Shown in pieces: positions 35,548 through 47,577 of a DNA stretch of 64,000 nt. Source of the DNA: Fallopia convolvulus (lineage: Eukaryota > Streptophyta > Magnoliopsida > Caryophyllales > Polygonaceae); contig OZ024736.1 of the NCBI GenBank assembly GCA_964016875.1, positions 38,162,707 through 38,226,706 of the forward strand, read 5' to 3'. Made by a program: the position numbers and the translations under genes. The notes beneath the pieces were generated by a model. That model did no database searches and had not been told where the DNA came from. It saw only the letters and a program-made list of their open reading frames with translations. The number at the start of each line of letters is the position of its first letter. Within the stretch, counting starts at the first letter, position 1.

Positions 35548-38500
35548 TCAAGTTGGAGCATGTAAATCTCGAATGTCCAACTTGTCCAATAGAATATGAA
35601 ACTGAGTAGAACCGAGGACTTTAGTAAGAATATCAGTTGGCTGTAAATGTGTACGAATGTGACCTGTGCGAACTATTCCAGCCAAAAGAAGATCTCGAAT
35701 AAAGTGACAATCGACCTCAATATGCTTAGTCCGATCATGAAAAACCGGATTAGCAGTAATATGCAACGCAGCCTGACTGTCACAAAACAACTGCATAGGA
35801 TCGGAGTGAAGCACGCCCAGAGAACGCAGCAATGACTTCAACCAAATTAACTCACAACAAGCAGTTGCCATAGCACGATATTCAGCTTCAGCAGATGAAC
35901 GTGAGACTGTCTTCTGCTTTTTAGTTCTCCAAGAAATCGGTGAAGAACCAAGCTGAACAAAGTAACCCGTAAGAGACCGACGAGTGAGCGGACATGTAGC
36001 ATAATCGGAATCACAGAAGGCTGTGAGCTTCAGATTACACTCTCTAGGAAGGCAGATGCCCTGGCCAGGATGACTCTTCAGATAACGCAGAACTCGAATC
36101 GCAGCATCCCAGTGATCAACTGTAGGCTTCTGCATAAACTGAGCAAAAGTATGAACTGCATAGCAAATCTCAGGACGAGTGATAGTCAGATAAATCAATC
36201 TCTCAATCAGATGGCGATGACGATCTGGAAACTCGAATGTCTGAGATGTAGAAAGAGCAAGTTTGTGATTCTGTTCCATCGGGAAATCACAAGGCTTGCT
36301 TCCCAATAATCCGGCCTCACTCAAAATATCCAATGTGTACTTCCGTTGACAAAGATACAAACCACCATCAGAACGAGCAATCTCAATGCCCAGAAAATAC
36401 TTCAACGGTCCCAAATCCTTCATATGAAAACAAGAACTGAGCTGACCTTTGAATTAAGCAATCGCAGCGGAATCATTACCAGCAACTATCAGATCATCAA
36501 CATATACCAGAACATGGACTGTAACTCCAGAGCGGTTATACGAAAACAGAGAATAATCGGCAAGAGATTGAATAAAACCAAAACCTCTCAAAGCAGCAGT
36601 AAGCTTAGCGAACCAATTCCTCGGAGCCTGCCGAAGACCATATAGAGACCTGTTTAAACGACAAAACTGACCGGCCAAATGATTAGAAAAACCTGGTGGT
36701 GGTCTCATATACACCTCTTCATGTAAATCACCATGAAGAAATGCATTGTGCACATCCATCTGATGCAACTCCCAATTCCGAGCAGCTGCTACGGCCAGAA
36801 ATGTGCGAACAGACACCATCTTGGCAACTGGTGCAAATGTCTCCTTGTAATCAATTCCCTCTTTCTGATTGTTTCCAAGAACAACCAGACGCGCTTTGAA
36901 GCGCTCAATAGTTCCATCAGAATGCCGCTTGATCTTGAAAACCCATTTACATCCAATGGGTTTCTTATCAGACGGTAAAGTAGCCATAGTCCATGTACCA
37001 TTACGCTCTAGAGCGTCAATCTCAGCCTCCATTGCTTTACACCAACGAATATCTCGGGCAGCTTCCGAGAAAGACTCTGGCTCTGTAACAGACTCAACAG
37101 AAGCAACAAAAGCAGTATGCCCAGCAGAAAACCGATCAAAAATAACATAATCAGCTATGGGATAGGATGTACCTGATGAATCCGATGGTTGAGATGAAAG
37201 AGACAGAGATGCTTCTTGTTTCCGCACAGTATTGCAAATGAAACCACGTAACTTCACAGATGGTGTGCGATCACGGGTAGAATGACGAGTCAAGTCTTGA
37301 GCAGCAATGGGAGAGGATTGAACCCCACCACCCTCATCAGCTGCCTGCGTTTGGTCATTTGAGGAGCTAGGTAAAGTGTTGTCTTGGACAGCGATAGAAG
37401 GAGATTGAACCCCACTCCCCCTATCGTCTGTCTGCGTTTGGACATTTGTGGAGGTAGGATTTTGTTCTTGAATGGCAACAGAAGGAGATTGAACCCCACT
37501 CCCCCTGTCGTCCATCTGCGTTGGAGCTGAGGGGTATTGGCAGTTATCAAATATAGCAGGGTGAGTAGCAGTTGGAGAATCATGGTCAATAATAGTCGGG
37601 ATAGAGGCAGGTTGATAAGGAAATTTGGTTTCATAAAAAATGACATCTCGGGAGACAAACCTTTCGTTAGTTTCAAGATCAAGGACTTTCCAACCTTTTT
37701 GTCCATTCGGATAGCCAATAAAAACGCATTTTCTAGCTCTAGGAGCAAATTTGTTGGTTGATTTAGGAATCACAGAAGCATAACAAAGACAACCAAGAGT
37801 ACGCAAGTGATCATAGGCCGGAGGACGGCCGTGCAACAGTTCAAATGGTGTCTTATTTTGTAAAACTGGGGTGGGAGTTCGATTAATTAAATAACACGCA
37901 GTTAAAACACACTCGCCCCAAAATTGCAATGGTAAATGTGCATGAAATCGTAAAGCCCGAGCAACATTTAGAATATGTCTATGTTTTCTTTCCGCTCTAC
38001 CATTTTGTTGCGGAGTGCCAACACAAGAAGTTTCAAACAAGATGCCAGTTTTATGAAAGAAATTTCGTAAACTAGTAAATTCAGTACCATTGTCACTCCT
38101 AATGCATTTAACAGTTTTATCAAATTATCGCTCAGTCATAGCGCAAAAATTAGGAATTAAGGTAGCAACTTCGGTTTTGTGTTTCGTAAGAAAAATCCAA
38201 ACACAACGACTAAAATCATCAACCATAGTAAGAAAAAAATGAGCCCCTTGAACGGACGGAGTCCGATAGGGACCCCAAACATCACAATGAACTAAATCAA
38301 ACATATTAGAAGCATGCGTTTGACTAATAGGAAATGAAGGACGAGATTGTTTAGCCCTATGACAACTATCTCAAGGTTCCATGGGACCATTTATTCTAAT
38401 ATTTGGTAAAAATTTAAGGACAGGAAGTGAGGGATGACCAATTCTGGAATGCCACAAGGCAGGTGATGCAACATCCATTCGTGAAGCGTGTCCCATTGGC

Positions 38501-40077
38501 GCCACCACACGAAGCCAATACACGCCATTCTGCTCTTCACCCGCCCCAATCAAATTCATCGAAGTGCGATCCTGCAAAATACATAGCCTATCAGTTATTC
38601 GAGCCACACAGTTATGATCTCTCAAAAGTCGAGCAATGGAGATCAAATTGCAAGTCAACTTGGGAACAAATAATACATCCCGAATGATAAATTGATCAGA
38701 TAATCTCAAAATTCCAGCCTTATTTGCAGTTGTAGACATCCCGTTAGGGAGAATAATTGAAGAAGACGCCACAGTATATAAATCAGTCAAAAGCTTGTCG
38801 TTCCCCGTCATATGGAATGAGGCCCCGGTATCTAAAATCCAATTAGAAATATACGTACCGGATTGATTTGCGGGCTGATTATGCTGTGAATTATTAATCA
38901 CACTCAACAATTGCTGGAATTGAGATTCAGACAAACCGGTGTCGGCTCGATCAGAATTGTTCAACGCCCCAATCTGCGTACTCGTCCCTTCGCCACCAGT
39001 TGCGGCATTTGCGAGTCCACGCCCGCGTCCTCGCCCTCGGCCGGCGCCTGCTCCTGCACTGCTGCGTTCACGCTGAAGGGCCAATTGTTGCTCGTGGCGC
39101 TCAGTTCCCCACCACTCGGGATATCCGACAATTTTGTAACATGTTTTCACATCATGCCCTGCCTTCACACAGTGCGTACACCAAGGTCGATCACCACGAC
39201 GTGAATCAACCCCCTGACCACCGAATGAATCACGACGGTCACGGTCCCCGTCGCCTTTCCTATCGCGATCACGGCGATCTCCTCGCCCGCGGATTCCCTG
39301 AGCAGCGAACGCAGCCCCTTCGAGCCGTTGTTCAGCCCCGTCACGAGCCTCGTCACGACTCTTGAGCGCTGTTCTTGCTCTTTCTTCAGTAACAACAGTA
39401 GCATACACTTTATTAATGTTCTGAATTGGATCTTGTGCTAGAGCACTAGACCGAACCGTGCCATAGACTTCATCGAGTCCCATCAGAAATTGATGGACTC
39501 TCTCATCATCTCGTTCCTTCGTCAATTCGTCGGCCCATTTGCACTCGCATTTGCCACAAGTACAACGACGAGAGACTGTATAATTAGCCAGTTCATCCCA
39601 TAGTTTCTTCAAGTCAGCATAATAGACAGCCACGGATCGCCCACCTTGAACGCATCGAGCGAGATCAAAGCGCAATTGTTGCACTCTCGGACCATTCCCA
39701 ATAGAGAATCGCTGGTTCAAATCATCCCACAACCCCATCGTTGTCTCGAAGAAAGTTATGGAGGACCTCATAGACTCATCAATAGATTGCAAAATCCAAC
39801 CGACGATCATCGAATTCACGCTCCACCAGTCGTCCATATCATCAAGGTCGCTTGGTTGAGCGATAGTGCCATCAATGAATCCCAATTTCCGCTTCGCTCG
39901 AAGTGAGTTACGTAGGACAAGTTCCCACTCCTGAAAGTTGTCCCCTTTGAAAGTTACGGGACAGATTTTCATGCCCGGGTGATCAGAAGGATGCAAATAG
40001 AAGGGTGAGTTTTGTGGACGAGAACCATCACTCTTGGCTCCACTCAATGACTCCTCTTTGTCTTTTGGTTTTGTCAT
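35548..40077 (-). pseudogene. Copia gag-pol polyprotein, three in-frame stops
   Basis: All pieces share one frame: 40077 to 38371 (gag and protease), a stretch to 38041, 38040 to 36454 (integrase and most of reverse transcriptase) and 36423 to 35548 (the end of RT and RNase H). The breaks are three nonsense codons: TGA in the integrase zinc finger at 38371-38373, TAA near 38126 and TAA near 36454. Domains seen: gag with a zinc-knuckle-like CTHCVKAGHDVKTC, protease WILDTGASFHMTG, integrase VGTPQQNGRAERK, RT GCKWVFKIKRH, SLYGLRQAPRNW and YVDDLIVAG, and RNase H SRSSAEAEYRAMA. It is a Tork/Retrofit-like copia that cannot encode a full polyprotein. Confidence 0.92.
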
Positions 40078-40175
40078 GATGGAAAACGGCGGCGACTAAC
40101 AGCCAGGCAAGGCGCCAAGCGTTAGGGTGGTGCGGCCGGTGGAATTTTTAGGGCTTAGGATCGAAAAAGAGTCGT

Positions 40176-40188
40176 CGCTCTGATACCA
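40176..40188 (-). other. Primer-binding site of the 35-40 kb copia element
   Basis: On the minus strand TGGTATCAGAGCG follows the 5' LTR with no gap, matching the initiator Met-tRNA consensus. Confidence 0.9.
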
Positions 40189-40355
40189 TAAACGACTGTG
40201 AATGCTGGCAAAAGGTTGCTCATTCTCATTACTGAATAACGTATATATGTACAACTAAGAAGCTAAACTAGGAAAAGATCCTAATAAAAATATTTACAAA
40301 ATATTAACCAATATTAAAACTATCTATATCTAATATCATCCAATATTATCCAATA
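40189..40355 (-). repeat. 5' LTR of the 35-40 kb copia element
   Basis: 167 bp; minus-strand ends TATTGGATAATATTGG and CACAGTCGTTTA. Confidence 0.92.
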
Positions 40356-40360
40356 TTAAT

Positions 40361-41399
40361 GATTTCCATATATGATTCCTGCAGTCGATCCATACCATGA
40401 ATGCATGAATTCTTGTTTGATTAATTAACTTTGCGTGACGTTTTGCAATTTAAGTTATCGTTACATCCTGTGGAGATTTAATCATGAACAGATGGAGTAT
40501 TATCAATCCTTGCAAGAAACGTCATATAATTAATACAGTTTTTAGACTTGAATTGCAAGCGTTAACAAACAGTACGTACCATTACGCAGACATTTTAATT
40601 TCACATACTTGTATGATATCATGTGCAATTGGCCAAGTAATAATCATATTGATAGTAATAGAGTATCAATAATCGCCAATTAATCTCGACCAAAAAAAAT
40701 AATCGCCAATTAATCAAAGTTCAAATATATAAGAGTATAAATTTAACTCATGCAAGTTCTGATTTAAAAAAACGAGTATTTCAAACACCCTTTTTATTAA
40801 ACAATTCACCGATTTCTTTTGGTTCATACATTCATCAAATTAAAACCACATTAATTCATTATTGGAAATAAAATCATATTTATAAAATTAAAACGAAACA
40901 CCGAATGCAGATAGATTGTAGTTTGAAAATTTTGATTGAGCTAAAACTTATCCTGAGAGGTTCGAATGAATCAATGCTTCTTAAGATGTTTGAAAAAATG
41001 ACTATTTTAATCCATTTCGCTAAGATAAATGGGTAGACGTTCTTTGCCACTATGAAAGAAGGTGAAATTTCGACCAAAAAACTAAAGAAGGGAAAGAAAT
41101 GAATACAAGTTAGCCAAAAGTAATATAACTAATCAATGATAAGAAGAGGGAAAAAAAGAGTCAACTTATAGCGCTAAGATAGTACGTAAGTCTTGCAGTA
41201 TGATTAAAAAAAGAAGAAGAAAAGGAGTTTTACATTGACTTTGCAAGAATAAAATAACGTACGTTTTTTTTGGTTGAAATAAAATAACGTACTTTATGTT
41301 GTATAGATGTATAACCCATGTTATCCGTACCACTTGTTCACGGAATTCAAGGAAGTAGTTGAAGGACGACTAACAATATTTTTTATTTTTTATCTCGTA
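40361..41399. other. Intergenic, no gene recognised
   Basis: AT-rich. A minus-strand frame at 40880-41077 has no family features. Confidence 0.55.
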
Positions 41400-42375
41400 C
41401 TAGTTTTACCCGTTGTACCATGTACGACTACGATTCGATATTTTATAAATATTATAAATAAGATATTATTAAATAAATAAATAAAAATATAATATAAACT
41501 TTAATATATATAATTTATTGCTCGTAGAATATATATACTTTTTAAATCAAATATTATATTTTTTATATTTTATTACTTTTTATGTACGCAAATTTAGAGT
41601 TTATCAAATATTTCAATATATCGATTAAATATTTTATTTTCTATTTTTATTAATTATAAAAATTATAATATTTATCATTAATTTATTTTTTAAAAGAAAA
41701 TCACTATATATCTATAAATAAATTTTTTAAAATATATATGTTAAAATATTTATATTTATTTTAAAATATTCAAAATATTTTATCTTTAATTTTAAATACT
41801 TGTATAAGGAAGCTTTTAAAAAAATATTGTTATACTAAATAGATATTTGTTTGATGTTAGAGATAAATTTAAATAGTTAAAAAGAATTTAATAGAAAGAA
41901 GATATAATAATATAAATAAAAATTAATTTTTTAAATATGAGGTGGGGCTAGATCGTTTTGGTGGTTCAAAAAAGTATTAACTTTAATATATAGTTATAGA
42001 TATTACCTATTTTTATTATTTTTAAACATTATAAGTATTTATCATTAATTTTTTTACTATAATTGAAAAAATATATCTATAAAGAAATTCGTGAAAAGAC
42101 ATCATGCTAAAAGATAAAATACATTTATACTTATTTAAAAATATTTTAAATTTTTTATCTTTAATTTTAAATATTTGTATAAGGAAGTTTTCAAAAGATA
42201 TTGTTATACTAAATAGATATTTGTTTGATGTTAAAGATAGATTTAAATAGTTAAAGAAGAATTTAATAGGAAAAGGTTAAAATATTTGGAATAAAAATTA
42301 ATTTTTTAAATATGAGGTTGGGCCAGAATCGTTCTGGTGGCTCGAAAAGAGACAACTTTAATATATAGTTATAGA
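41400..42375 (-). mobile_element. Non-autonomous Helitron, second copy of the 7.2-kb family
   Basis: On the minus strand it ends with a hairpin (arms at 41412-41418 and 41422-41428, one mismatch) and GGGTAAAACTAG followed by T. Two Helitron-like 5' starts, TCTATAACTATATATTAAAG or nearly so, lie at 42000 and 42375, each preceded by A. Sequence next to the ends matches 7248-7825. There is no coding capacity. Confidence 0.75.
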
Positions 42376-43387
42376 TTTTTAGTGTGAGGTTAAGGCTTTT
42401 TAAAAAAAGTCCCTATGTATAAAATAATTATGTTAATTTTAAAAATTATTTTAAAATTATTTTTTAAATTAAAATTAATAAACACTTTAAAAAAATTATA
42501 ATTAATAAATAATAATCATATTTATAAAAATTAGTATCTTTAATACTTGCTAATGAAAACACATTAGAAATTTCTTTATAAAAAAAACCATTAAATAAAA
42601 TTTTATTGTCGAGGATCACTCAGTCAGTCCATTTATTTGTGCACTTTTATTAAATTATTTCTTGATTTTTTTTAAATTTACAATTTTTATTAGGTTTTCC
42701 ACTTGAATGTAATCGGCTTCATTGTCACTCTCGATAGTAGTATTAGGATGGATAACCTTTTAAAAAGTCCTTGTGTTGTACCTCTCCTTTTTATCAATAC
42801 TCTGTTGGTCTAGTGGTGTTAGACCCCTTAAACATTGTCATTCGAATCCCCCTAGCAGCATGTATGAAGAAATTGATATCGGGAGAGTCTCTCCCAAAAT
42901 GGGATCATGAAGTATCCGATCCGGACGTAGAGCGATGTTGACCGATTGAACTGGGTTAGCCAAAGGTAAGACAAAAACAATTATTTAAACCCTATTTAAA
43001 TAAATATTTGGCGGAGCAAAGTTTTCAGTAGGTAAATGAAACTAAAAAAATTAAAAGATGTGTGGGTATGAAGATTTTTGGAGATCTTAGCCCTAACACA
43101 TGTTCTGTACAAGCTTTCTTTTAATGAATTGACTTTCTAAAACCCAGAATTTAAGGGCTTGTTGTGTAATTAATCCAAATATAGAGGTAACTCCATAAGT
43201 AGTGGGCCCGGCGCTTGGGATGCGCATGGGCATCCCTAGCCACTAGCCCAGCCACCACTCGCCCGCTACGTCTCTTTGCTTCGCTCCCCCTCCGCAATTT
43301 GTATTCTACGTCCCTCACATTATACTTCTCACAAATCATAAGCAAACGTTACAAAAGTATTTTTAATTGTTATTGTCAAATATATGC
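42376..43387. other. Intergenic with a SINE-like segment
   Basis: AT-rich up to about 42760, then the SINE-like stretch at 42800-42975. From there to the LINE target site no gene is recognised. Confidence 0.5.
42800..42975 (+). mobile_element. Probable tRNA-derived SINE
   Basis: GTTGGTCTAGTGGTG resembles a Pol III A box, and CATTCGAATCCCC about 30 bases later resembles a B box. A body ending in GGGTTAGCCAAAGGTAAGAC follows, before an A-rich stretch. This order is typical of plant tRNA-related SINEs. Element limits and target duplication are not established. A tRNA gene is unlikely because no cloverleaf can be drawn. Confidence 0.55.
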
Positions 43388-43397
43388 ATGGGTAATT

Positions 43398-46126
43398 TTT
43401 TTTTTTTTTGATCAGAACCATACTATTTCATTCCAACACCAGCAATATCAAGTGACAGTACATCATAAAAACTGGAAGGAAAAGTAAAGTCATTAAAAAG
43501 TAAAACAGGATTAATGGGAAACCATCTGCTCAGCCAATCAGCAGCCCGATTAACCGATTATCTGCACGAGTCAAAACAGTAGCTTGATTCAGCTGTCATT
43601 GCCAACAAAGTTCCCAACATCGATCTTGGTAGAGAACCACCACTGAGCAAGTCGATAACTTTCTTGTTCTCCGATTCCATAATGACTTTAGAAAATCCAG
43701 CTTCCTGCGCAACATGAAGACCCCAACGGATCGATTCAACTTCAGCAACATCTACAACAGTGTTTTGTTGAATTCTCTTAGCACCAGCTAACACAACTAA
43801 ACCATTAGCATCTCTTCCAATAATTCCCACACCACAATCTTTTCCCCTGACTGCAGCGTCACAATTAATTTTGATCCAATCTGTTGGCGGTTTCTGCCAT
43901 CCACACTTCTCCATAGGCTTTTGTTTCACCTCTTCATTCAAATAGCAGGCTTTGTAATATTCCTCTAGGCTGTGCAGACTCCTATTAATCACCTCCTCTG
44001 GATCATCCTCCTGCCCCTCGAAAACACCAGCATTTCTAGCCCTCCATAGATGATAGCAGATACAAGCCCATAAATTATGAGAATTCTTGTCTTGAAGCAT
44101 CATTATGCATTCCACCCAATCAAGAATATCATCATGCTTTGGACCTTTCCAGTACAAACTAGGGAATCTCTTCCAAACTTGGCGCGGAAGAACACAATCT
44201 CTTAGACAATGTATAGCGTTCTCTTCTTTCCCACATTTCCAGCAAAGAGAGTCAGACACTATTTTTCGTCTCATGAGATTTGTCTTACAAGGAAGTACTC
44301 CACGACATGCTCGCCATAGAAAATTCTTCATTCTTGGGCATATATCTCGGCTCCAAATCCACTTCCAAATTTTCTTCATATTGCAATTGTTAGCTTGGCC
44401 GCCAAGTTTGCTACATAGATCTTCCTCTGCCATGATAGCATAATAGGCTGATTTAACAGACAAGTTACCATCCTTTGTGTGAAACCACCCCAGCTGATCC
44501 GAGACGTGGTTATCTATGAAGTGGATAGACAAGATGTACTCCACATCATGAGGCAAAAACAGTCCATGAATCAACTCCTCCCTCCAGCATTTACGATCCC
44601 AGTTTATCAATTCTGAAACCATAAAATCTTGGTTTGCCCCCGCAAAATTCCCTAGAACTTTGAAAGACGTTGGCCTTGGAATCCATCTATCACTCCACAC
44701 GTTGATACTTGAACCATTCCCCACCTGCCAATACGCCCCTTTATCAATCACCTCCCGTGCTCGACATATGCTTCTCCATGTGTAACTAGGAGCAAAGCCA
44801 ACCTGAGCATGTAAGAAATCTGTTCGAGGAAAGTATCGGGCTTTAAATAATTTTCCAATCAGCGAATCAGGTTCACAGAGAAGCCTCCACCCTTGTTTTG
44901 CAAGGAATGCAAGGTTAAAAGCTTCTATGTTACGAAAGCCTAATCCTCCATTTTCTTTAGAACAGCTAAGCCTCTTCCAACTCATCCAATGAAGATTTAT
45001 CTTATCTCCTTTGCTGCCCCATAGAAAATCATTCATCATTTTCTCAATATCCCGACACACTCCTTTTGGGAATAAAAAGCATGACATAGCATACATTGGA
45101 ATGGACTGAACAACCGATTTCAATAAGACCTCCTTTCCAGCCCGCGAGATTGAATCTGCCCTCCAACTTTTGATTTTTCGCCACACTTTCTCCTTAACTT
45201 GGTCAAAAATAACTCGTTTTGATCTTCCAACCATGGTCGAAAGCCCCAAATATCTCTCGTGCTTCTCAACCTCCTGAACATTCAGGATACCCTGCATCAC
45301 AAATTTCAGACCCTCATTCACATTCTTGCTGAAAGACAATTCAGACTTTGCTAGATTCACTTGTTGACCTGACACTGCTCCATAACGCTGGAGGATACTA
45401 ACAATTTCATGCGCTCGTTGACAAGAAGCTCTAGCAAATAATATACTATCATCAGCAAAGAAAAGGTGTGACACTACAGGAGCCGATCTTGCAATGCGAA
45501 CACCCTGCCATTTCCATTCTGCCTCACTTTTCTTAATCATAGCTGAGAAACCTTCCGCACATAAGAAGAAAAGATATGGAGAAAGGGGGTCCCCCTGTTT
45601 GAGGCCCCTAGAAGGAACAAAAACATGAGACGACACTCCATCCATAAGGACTGAAAACGAGACACTTTTGACGCATTTCATGATCAAGTTAACCCAGTCG
45701 TTACAGAAACCCATAGAGATCATACACTGCTCCAAATAACTCCACTCAACTCTATCGTAAGCTTTCGCCATGTCAAGTTTAAGAGCCATATAACCCCTCT
45801 TGCCCGTCTTCTTCTTCTTCATATAATGAAATATTTCAAACGCCGCCAAGACATTATCCGTTATGAGTCTCCCTGGAACAAAAGCACTCTGATTCCCCGA
45901 AATCACCTTCTGTAAAACTGGCTTCAGTCTATTGGCAATCACCTTAGAAACGATCTTATACAAGACATTACATAAACTGATAGGCCTCAAATCCTTCATA
46001 CGAAAAGGGTCCATAATCTTTGGAATAAGAGCAATAAAAGTATAGTTAAGGCGATCAGGAATAGCCCCTCCATGTAAAATATTGAGGACAAAACTAATCA
46101 CCTCCTCCCCAACAATATGCCAAGTT
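43398..46126 (-). mobile_element. 5'-truncated L1-type LINE
   Basis: It encodes an L1-like reverse transcriptase and ends in a poly(A) tail (poly-T on the plus strand, about 43396-43409). It is flanked by the 10-bp duplication ATGGGTAATT (43388-43397 and 46127-46136). The upstream endonuclease part of ORF2 and all of ORF1 are absent, as expected from incomplete reverse transcription. Confidence 0.92.
43423..46125 (-). pseudogene. LINE ORF2: reverse transcriptase, zf-RVT and RNase H
   Basis: The frame is open from the element's 5' edge (WHIVGEEVISFVLNIL at about 46125) to a TAA at 43558-43560, about 855 codons. It then reads on for another 44 or so codons (NRAADWLSRWFP) to a TAG at 43423-43425. 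RT motifs seen: LRPISLCNVLYKIVSKVIANRL, split here as LRPISLCN and SKVIANRL; QSAFVPGRLITDN; KLDMAKAYDRVEW; GLKQGDPLSPYLFFLCAEG; and the catalytic FADDS. A zf-RVT domain with WRACRGVLPCKTNL and CWKCGKEEN follows, then RNase H (WIKINCDAAV). The early stop lies just before the usual RNase H end. Confidence 0.92.
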
Positions 46127-46210
46127 ATGGGTAATTAGAGCATGTATGTTGTTGTATATATATTTTTTTGGTGTAGAGTATTTTGATGTAATGATATACC
46201 AATAATAGTA

Positions 46211-46457
46211 CTCTATCCGTTTAGAAATATATAGTATGTGTTTTGAAGATTTGTCTTAAAAATTAACAAGTTATGTGATTTTATTTAAACACCATCAATT
46301 TTGTTGAGATCTTTCCCCTTCTATTATATATTTAGGTAAATATTTTCAAATAATAAGAATATTGTTGGAAAAAAGCATGATAAAATATGTGAAACGACAA
46401 ACATTATTAAAAAAAAAAAATCAGGCTAAAACGATATGCATTTTTGAACGGAGAGAA
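46211..46457. mobile_element. Stowaway-like MITE, diverged
   Basis: Ends CTCTATCCGTTTAG and (inverted) TTCTCTCCGTTCAA, flanked by TA (46209-46210 and 46458-46459). 247 bp, non-coding. Confidence 0.72.
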
Positions 46458-47577
46458 TATGTTCTAACTCGCACATGAATTATTTTCCTAGGGCTCTTCT
46501 TCATACTACTACTCCGTATGTATTAACATATATTTATGGGGATTTGAATCAAACAAGAAAGAAAAGATTAAAGTTTTGTATGGTTAAATTGTTTTTTAAA
46601 GGATATTGTCAATAAAAATCGAACCGAAAATTATTTGTATGTTTAATTGTTTAACTAGATGTATTATTTTTTTTGTATGTACTTATGTACAATTGATTTA
46701 TTTACTAAAAGTAAATCTATATATGGTACGTACGGTTAGCTGCTTATACATTAACTATAGGCGAAAGAAGGTACGTAATGACGTACGTAAGATGAATTAT
46801 TTTCGTAGGCCTCCTAGATAGGTGAAAAATAGAGATTGAGATTGTGATTTAATTGAAAGCAAAGAGTTAAAATTTATATGGTTCATTTGATTTTCTAGTA
46901 TAATTTTACAACCGATGTATTCACTAAAAAAAGCTTCTTTCCCTCGAAACAAATCTACGAGAAGTTTTCAAATATGAAATGGCCATCTAAATCTAAAGTT
47001 ACTAAAATCTGAACTTGCTATTAAACTTGTAAGGAATAATGTAATATCACAAGTGATTTCCCTGCCTTTTTTTATCAAAAGAAAAAAGATCGCTTAGGCG
47101 GATGGAAAGGAAAAAATTGGTCCCATCCCCCAAAACAATAAAATTCCTCCCAATTAAAGGGATTCATTCCCTAAGCATCGTCAAAAACATAATTGGATTA
47201 GAGCAAAATATAGCTATAAAATGTTGAATATTTCTATTTTTTATTTAATTACTACGGTAGTACTATTTGTTTTAAATTTTGCAACAAATTACACATATCA
47301 CATTTTTCTAAGCAATTGACCGATCCACTTCAGACTAATCTTTTTACAGACTTTCTTGTTCATGTTGATTAATGTAGGATATTTAAAATTTTCTCACACT
47401 TAAATTTTGTAATTTAAAAAAAAAAGAGGCTTAAATGCCGTACACAATTTACGTAATTTTGAAGAAATTTCCAGAAATTGGTCCTGGGCTCTCCTCTTTA
47501 AATAGCCCCCTCACCTTCCTCCCACTTTCCTCCACACCCCAACCGCCACCGTTGCATTTCTCTCTCACAGCCCAACC
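46458..47577. promoter_or_regulatory. Intergenic and promoter region of the expansin gene
   Basis: No gene seen. The AT-rich far part (46458-47450) passes into a pyrimidine- and C-rich leader just before the expansin ATG. Confidence 0.5.
47497..47504 (+). promoter_or_regulatory. Likely TATA box of the expansin gene
   Basis: TTTAAATA lies 74 bases before the start codon, in otherwise C-rich sequence. It is the best TATA-like site in range and leaves a leader of about 40-45 nt. Confidence 0.55.

Larger units (their letters stand above)
35374..40355 (-). mobile_element. Complete Ty1/copia element with TA...TA LTR ends
   Basis: A 4,982-bp element with 167-bp LTRs at both ends, target duplication TTAAT (35369-35373 and 40356-40360), a primer-binding site touching the 5' LTR and a purine tract (TTGAGGAGGAG) touching the 3' LTR. 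Setting the LTR limits by the target duplication, the primer site and the purine tract together gives LTRs starting TATTGG and ending GTTTA instead of TG...CA. The LTRs differ at four places, all transitions. The polyprotein frame has three stops. Confidence 0.92.

Noticed and set aside
42803..42860. A tRNA gene
   Set aside because: A- and B-box-like words are present, but no acceptor stem or anticodon arm can be drawn. A SINE fits better.
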